Assembly (NCBI GenBank): GCA_902475645.1
Contig: CABSAH010000079.1
Span: forward strand, 1-7,904
Origin: an uncultured Christensenellaceae bacterium
GTDB taxonomy: Bacteria > Bacillota > Clostridia > Christensenellales > CAG-138
Reading direction: 5' to 3'
Length of the DNA stretch: 7,904 nt
The notes below the pieces were generated by a model. The model was not told the DNA's origin and made no database searches. It was given only the letters and a program-made list of their open reading frames with translations. A program made the translations under genes and the position numbers. Positions 5,372 through 7,904 of this stretch are shown piece after piece. Position 1 is the stretch's first letter. Every line of letters starts with the position of its first letter.

Positions 5372-7260
5372 TGGCCCTCCCCGCGGCGCTTTAGCCAAAT
5401 CATAAGCACCGCTATGTCCGCGGGCGAAACCCCGCTTATCCTGCTTGCGCGGCCAAGGCTTTCCGGCTGCATTTTGTTAAGCTTCTGCCGCGCCTCTATC
5501 CTAAGCCCCGCTATATCGCCGTAATCCGTTCCCTTAGGCAGCAGCGCATTTTCCATTTCGCTGAATTTTTCAACGTGCAGCCGCTCCTTTTCAATATATC
5601 CTGCGTAGCGTTCGTTCAGCTCAACCTGCTCCGCCGCCTCCGCGCTTATATCGTCCACCTTTTCGGGATAGAGCATAACAAGGTCGCTGTAGCCTATGCC
5701 GCGCCTTCTCAGCAGCTCGCTCAGCTTTATGCCCGTCTTTGGCGGGGTCTCGCCGCGGCTTTCCATAAGCTTTATCAGCTTTCCCTCCGGCGGTACGGAT
5801 TTTTCAAGCCTCAGCCGTGCTTTGGCTATCTCCTGCTGCTTTTTCATCAGCCGCCCGTAGCGTTCGTCGGATATTAGCCCCGTCCTTCTGCCAAGCTCCG
5901 TCAGCCGCTCGTCCGCATTGTCCTGCCTCAAAAGCAGCCTGTATTCGGCGCGGGAGGTCATCATGCGGTATGGCTCGTTCGTGCCCTTTCCGGTAAGGTC
6001 GTCGCACAATACGCCTATATAGGCATCGGCGCGGGAAAGTATAAGCGGCTCCTCGCCCCTTATCCAAAGCGCGGCGTTTATTCCGGCGTAAAGCCCCTGC
6101 GCGGCGGCCTCCTCGTAGCCGGAGCTGCCGTTCATCTGCCCCGCAAAGAACAGCCCCGCAACATCGCGGCTCATAAGCGCATTGTTGAGCGAAAGCGGGT
6201 CTATGCAGTCATACTCTATTGCGTAGCCGTAGCGGGTAATGTGGCAATTCCTCATGCCGGGTATTGTTTTAAGCATATCCCGCTGCACGTCCGCAGGCAG
6301 GCTTGTGCTCATGCCCTGAACATACATTTCGTCGGTCGATAAGCCCTCCGGCTCTATAAAAAGCTGATGCCTGTCCTTATCCGCAAAGCGCACCAGCTTA
6401 TCCTCTATGCTTGGGCAATAGCGCGTGCCCGTTGCGCTGATAAGGCCGGAATACATGGCGCTGCGGTTTATATTGTCAAGTATCACCCTATGCGTTGCGG
6501 CGTTGGTATAGGTAAGGTAGCACGGCCGCTGCACGCGGTAATCCATATCGTGCAAAAACGAAAACGGCCTTGCGGGGCTGTCCCCGTGCTGCACCTCCAT
6601 TTCGCCCAGGTCAAGCGTCCGCCCCAGCACGCGCGGCGGCGTGCCGGTTTTGAACCGCCTAAGCTCAAAGCCAAGCTCCCTAAGCGACGCCGATAATCCT
6701 TCCGCGCGGGCAAAGCCGCTCGGCCCCTGCTCCCAAACGCGGTCGCCTATCAATATGCGGCTTTTGAGGTATACGCCCGTTGCGACTATAACCGCCCTGC
6801 ACTCTATGCGCTCGCCCTCGCTTTTAACCCCGCCGGAAAGCCTGACCGCGCTTATGCGCCCATGCTCCGCCTCTATTGCGGCGCATTCGCCCTGAATCAG
6901 CGTAAGCCTCTGCTCCGCTTCAAGCGCGCGCTTCATCCGCTCGTGATAGCGGCGCTTGTCCATCTGCGCGCGCGGGGAATATACCGCGGGGCCTTTGCCG
7001 GTATTGAGCATGCGCATCTGTATGAATTCATCGTCCGCCGCAAGCCCCATTTCGCCGCCGAGGGCGTCTATCTCCCTTACAAGCTGACCCTTGGACGTGC
7101 CGCCTATTGCGGGGTTGCATGCCATAAGCGCTATTGAATCAAGGTTAAGCGTTATCGCCGCCGTATTCAGCCCCATGCGCGCGCACGCAAGCGCGGCTTC
7201 GCATCCGGCATGGCCTGCGCCAAGCACCACTACATCATAGCCGGCCATCTGCTTTTTCAT
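5368..7260 (-). CDS. mnmG: MnmG, tRNA uridine-5-carboxymethylaminomethyl modification enzyme
   Basis: Complete 630-residue FAD-dependent enzyme (GidA), the usual length. With MnmE it installs the cmnm5 (or nm5) group on wobble U34 of certain tRNAs, using methylene-tetrahydrofolate and NADH. The N-terminal FAD-binding fold has VVLGAGHAGCEAA (11-23). The conserved ACNPAIGGTSKGQLVREIDALGG (47-69) contains Cys48, and GTRYCPSIEDK (278-288) contains Cys282; these match the two conserved cysteines of the family. The second family signature AGQMNGSSGYEEAAAQGLYAG is at 373-393. The helical C-terminal tRNA/MnmE-binding region is complete (about 540-630). The gene overlaps the upstream membrane protein gene by 26 nt and rsmG by 4 nt. 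Met5 (7248) is an alternative start: GGGGGAG abuts the first ATG and sits 12 nt before the second. The first Met fits family length better. mnmE is not in the window. Confidence 0.97.
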   Translation of the reverse strand: MKKQMAGYDVVVLGAGHAGCEAALACARMGLNTAAITLNLDSIALMACNPAIGGTSKGQLVREIDALGGEMGLAADDEFIQMRMLNTGKGPAVYSPRAQMDKRRYHERMKRALEAEQRLTLIQGECAAIEAEHGRISAVRLSGGVKSEGERIECRAVIVATGVYLKSRILIGDRVWEQGPSGFARAEGLSASLRELGFELRRFKTGTPPRVLGRTLDLGEMEVQHGDSPARPFSFLHDMDYRVQRPCYLTYTNAATHRVILDNINRSAMYSGLISATGTRYCPSIEDKLVRFADKDRHQLFIEPEGLSTDEMYVQGMSTSLPADVQRDMLKTIPGMRNCHITRYGYAIEYDCIDPLSLNNALMSRDVAGLFFAGQMNGSSGYEEAAAQGLYAGINAALWIRGEEPLILSRADAYIGVLCDDLTGKGTNEPYRMMTSRAEYRLLLRQDNADERLTELGRRTGLISDERYGRLMKKQQEIAKARLRLEKSVPPEGKLIKLMESRGETPPKTGIKLSELLRRRGIGYSDLVMLYPEKVDDISAEAAEQVELNERYAGYIEKERLHVEKFSEMENALLPKGTDYGDIAGLRIEARQKLNKMQPESLGRASRISGVSPADIAVLMIWLKRRGEGQ

Positions 7261-7904
7261 CTCCCCCGTCGGCCTTAGGTTTATTCTTCATGCTCCGCTC
7301 CAATTCGTCGCGGAATTTATCATAATATTGCTTTAGCTGCTCCGCCATGGCGTTCTGCGGCCCCATGCTCATAAGGAACTTTGCCTTTTCAAGCCGTTTT
7401 TCGCGGCTTATGCGTATATGCTCGCGGAGCTGCTCGTATTTTACAACTATCTGCTTTTCGTCCGCAAAGCGCTTTATCTTAACCATAAGCGCCGTGGCGT
7501 TAACGACGTCTATAATAAACACGCCGTAGAAAAAGCCTATTATGAATGAAAACGCAAGGTTATTGGAAAGCCACACAAGCGCCCCTTCCATGCGCGGATG
7601 GATAAGAAAATAATAAAGCGCGCTGAGTATTGCCCAGCCGAGCGTGAATTTGGGGCATATTATGCCCTGTATATTGCCCCACTGCTTGGAATAATCCCAA
7701 AGCTTAACGTGCATTCCCTTTATGAATATAAGCCCCGCAATGTATTCAACAAGCGTTACCGCCGCCGCCATTACCGCGAACAGCACGGCCTTCCTAAGCG
7801 CCGTATTTTCAATGGGTATATATTTTTCAAGCAGCGACAGCAGAAACAATACGCACAAGCTGAACCCGTACAAAGGCAAATAGGGTCCCGAAAGGAACCC
7901 CGGA
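7235..7904 (-). CDS. CmpB-like putative ABC transporter permease, 5' end cut off
   Basis: At least 222 codons of a membrane protein, open at the window edge. A TTG at 7879 is not the start: the frame continues upstream as PGFLSGPYLPLYGF, the conserved GFL.GPYLPLYGF motif of the CmpB-like family (Pfam ABC_trans_CmpB). A second family motif follows, LWDYSKQWGNIQGIICPKFTLGWAIL, about residues 60-85 counted from that TTG. Four hydrophobic segments are visible (about 5-18, 31-54, 78-94 and 108-133), then a charged, probably cytosolic and partly coiled-coil tail of about 80 residues ending KADGGDEKADGRL. Part of the N-terminal membrane region is missing from the window. Despite the family name the transport role is not established, and no ATPase partner is visible. 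The 3' end overlaps mnmG by 26 nt, suggesting coupled expression. Family likely; function unknown. Confidence 0.82.
   Translation of the reverse strand, partial: PGFLSGPYLPLYGFSLCVLFLLSLLEKYIPIENTALRKAVLFAVMAAAVTLVEYIAGLIFIKGMHVKLWDYSKQWGNIQGIICPKFTLGWAILSALYYFLIHPRMEGALVWLSNNLAFSFIIGFFYGVFIIDVVNATALMVKIKRFADEKQIVVKYEQLREHIRISREKRLEKAKFLMSMGPQNAMAEQLKQYYDKFRDELERSMKNKPKADGGDEKADGRL

Noticed and set aside
6055..6385. TTATCC-containing nonamers as DnaA boxes (oriC signal suggested by the gidA-gidB locus)
   Set aside because: Only scattered imperfect matches (for example TTATCCGCA and TTATCCAAA), inside mnmG coding sequence and not clustered or in an A+T-rich region.

Overview
The window reads as a chromosomal segment from a Gram-positive bacterium, most likely an anaerobic Firmicute of class Clostridia. 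The basis is the mnmG-rsmG-noc gene order (in Bacillus the origin-proximal order is mnmE-mnmG-rsmG-noc-soj-spo0J), the protein sequence types, strong AAGGAGG ribosome binding sites, and moderate G+C content with a marked preference for ATA and ATT over ATC isoleucine codons. I cannot name the genus. Every gene I can support lies on the minus strand, so transcription runs from high to low coordinates. The plus-strand open frames are shadows of these genes.

Layout in transcription order. (1) 7904-7235: 3' part of a membrane protein of the CmpB-like 'putative ABC transporter permease' family, cut by the window edge. (2) 7260-5368: mnmG, overlapping gene 1 by 26 nt. (3) 5371-4682: rsmG, joined to mnmG by an ATGA stop/start overlap. 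(4) A 176-nt gap with two candidate promoters. (5) 4505-3669: a ParB-family CTPase identified as Noc (nucleoid occlusion) by its DNA-recognition residues and its place next to rsmG. (6) 3664-2246: a MATE efflux transporter starting 4 nt after noc. (7) 2216-1656: a TetR-family regulator 29 nt after the transporter, followed by a clear rho-independent terminator at 1623-1601. (8) A leader of about 200 nt with hairpins and a possible small upstream ORF. (9) 1372-2: a complete mgtE magnesium channel gene.

How they fit together. MnmG (tRNA wobble-uridine modification) and RsmG (16S rRNA m7G methylation) form a coupled translation-fidelity unit. Noc follows in its conserved place, but soj and spo0J, which would be expected next, are replaced by a MATE-TetR pair that appears to share noc's transcript. 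MgtE is a separate unit with its own leader.

I found no mobile element, CRISPR array, tRNA, rRNA or defence system. Most of the window is ordinary core genome. The points most worth a second look are the mgtE leader, which does not look like an M-box, the MATE-TetR pair fused to the noc operon, and the Noc-type recognition residues in a protein that automated annotation might call generic ParB.
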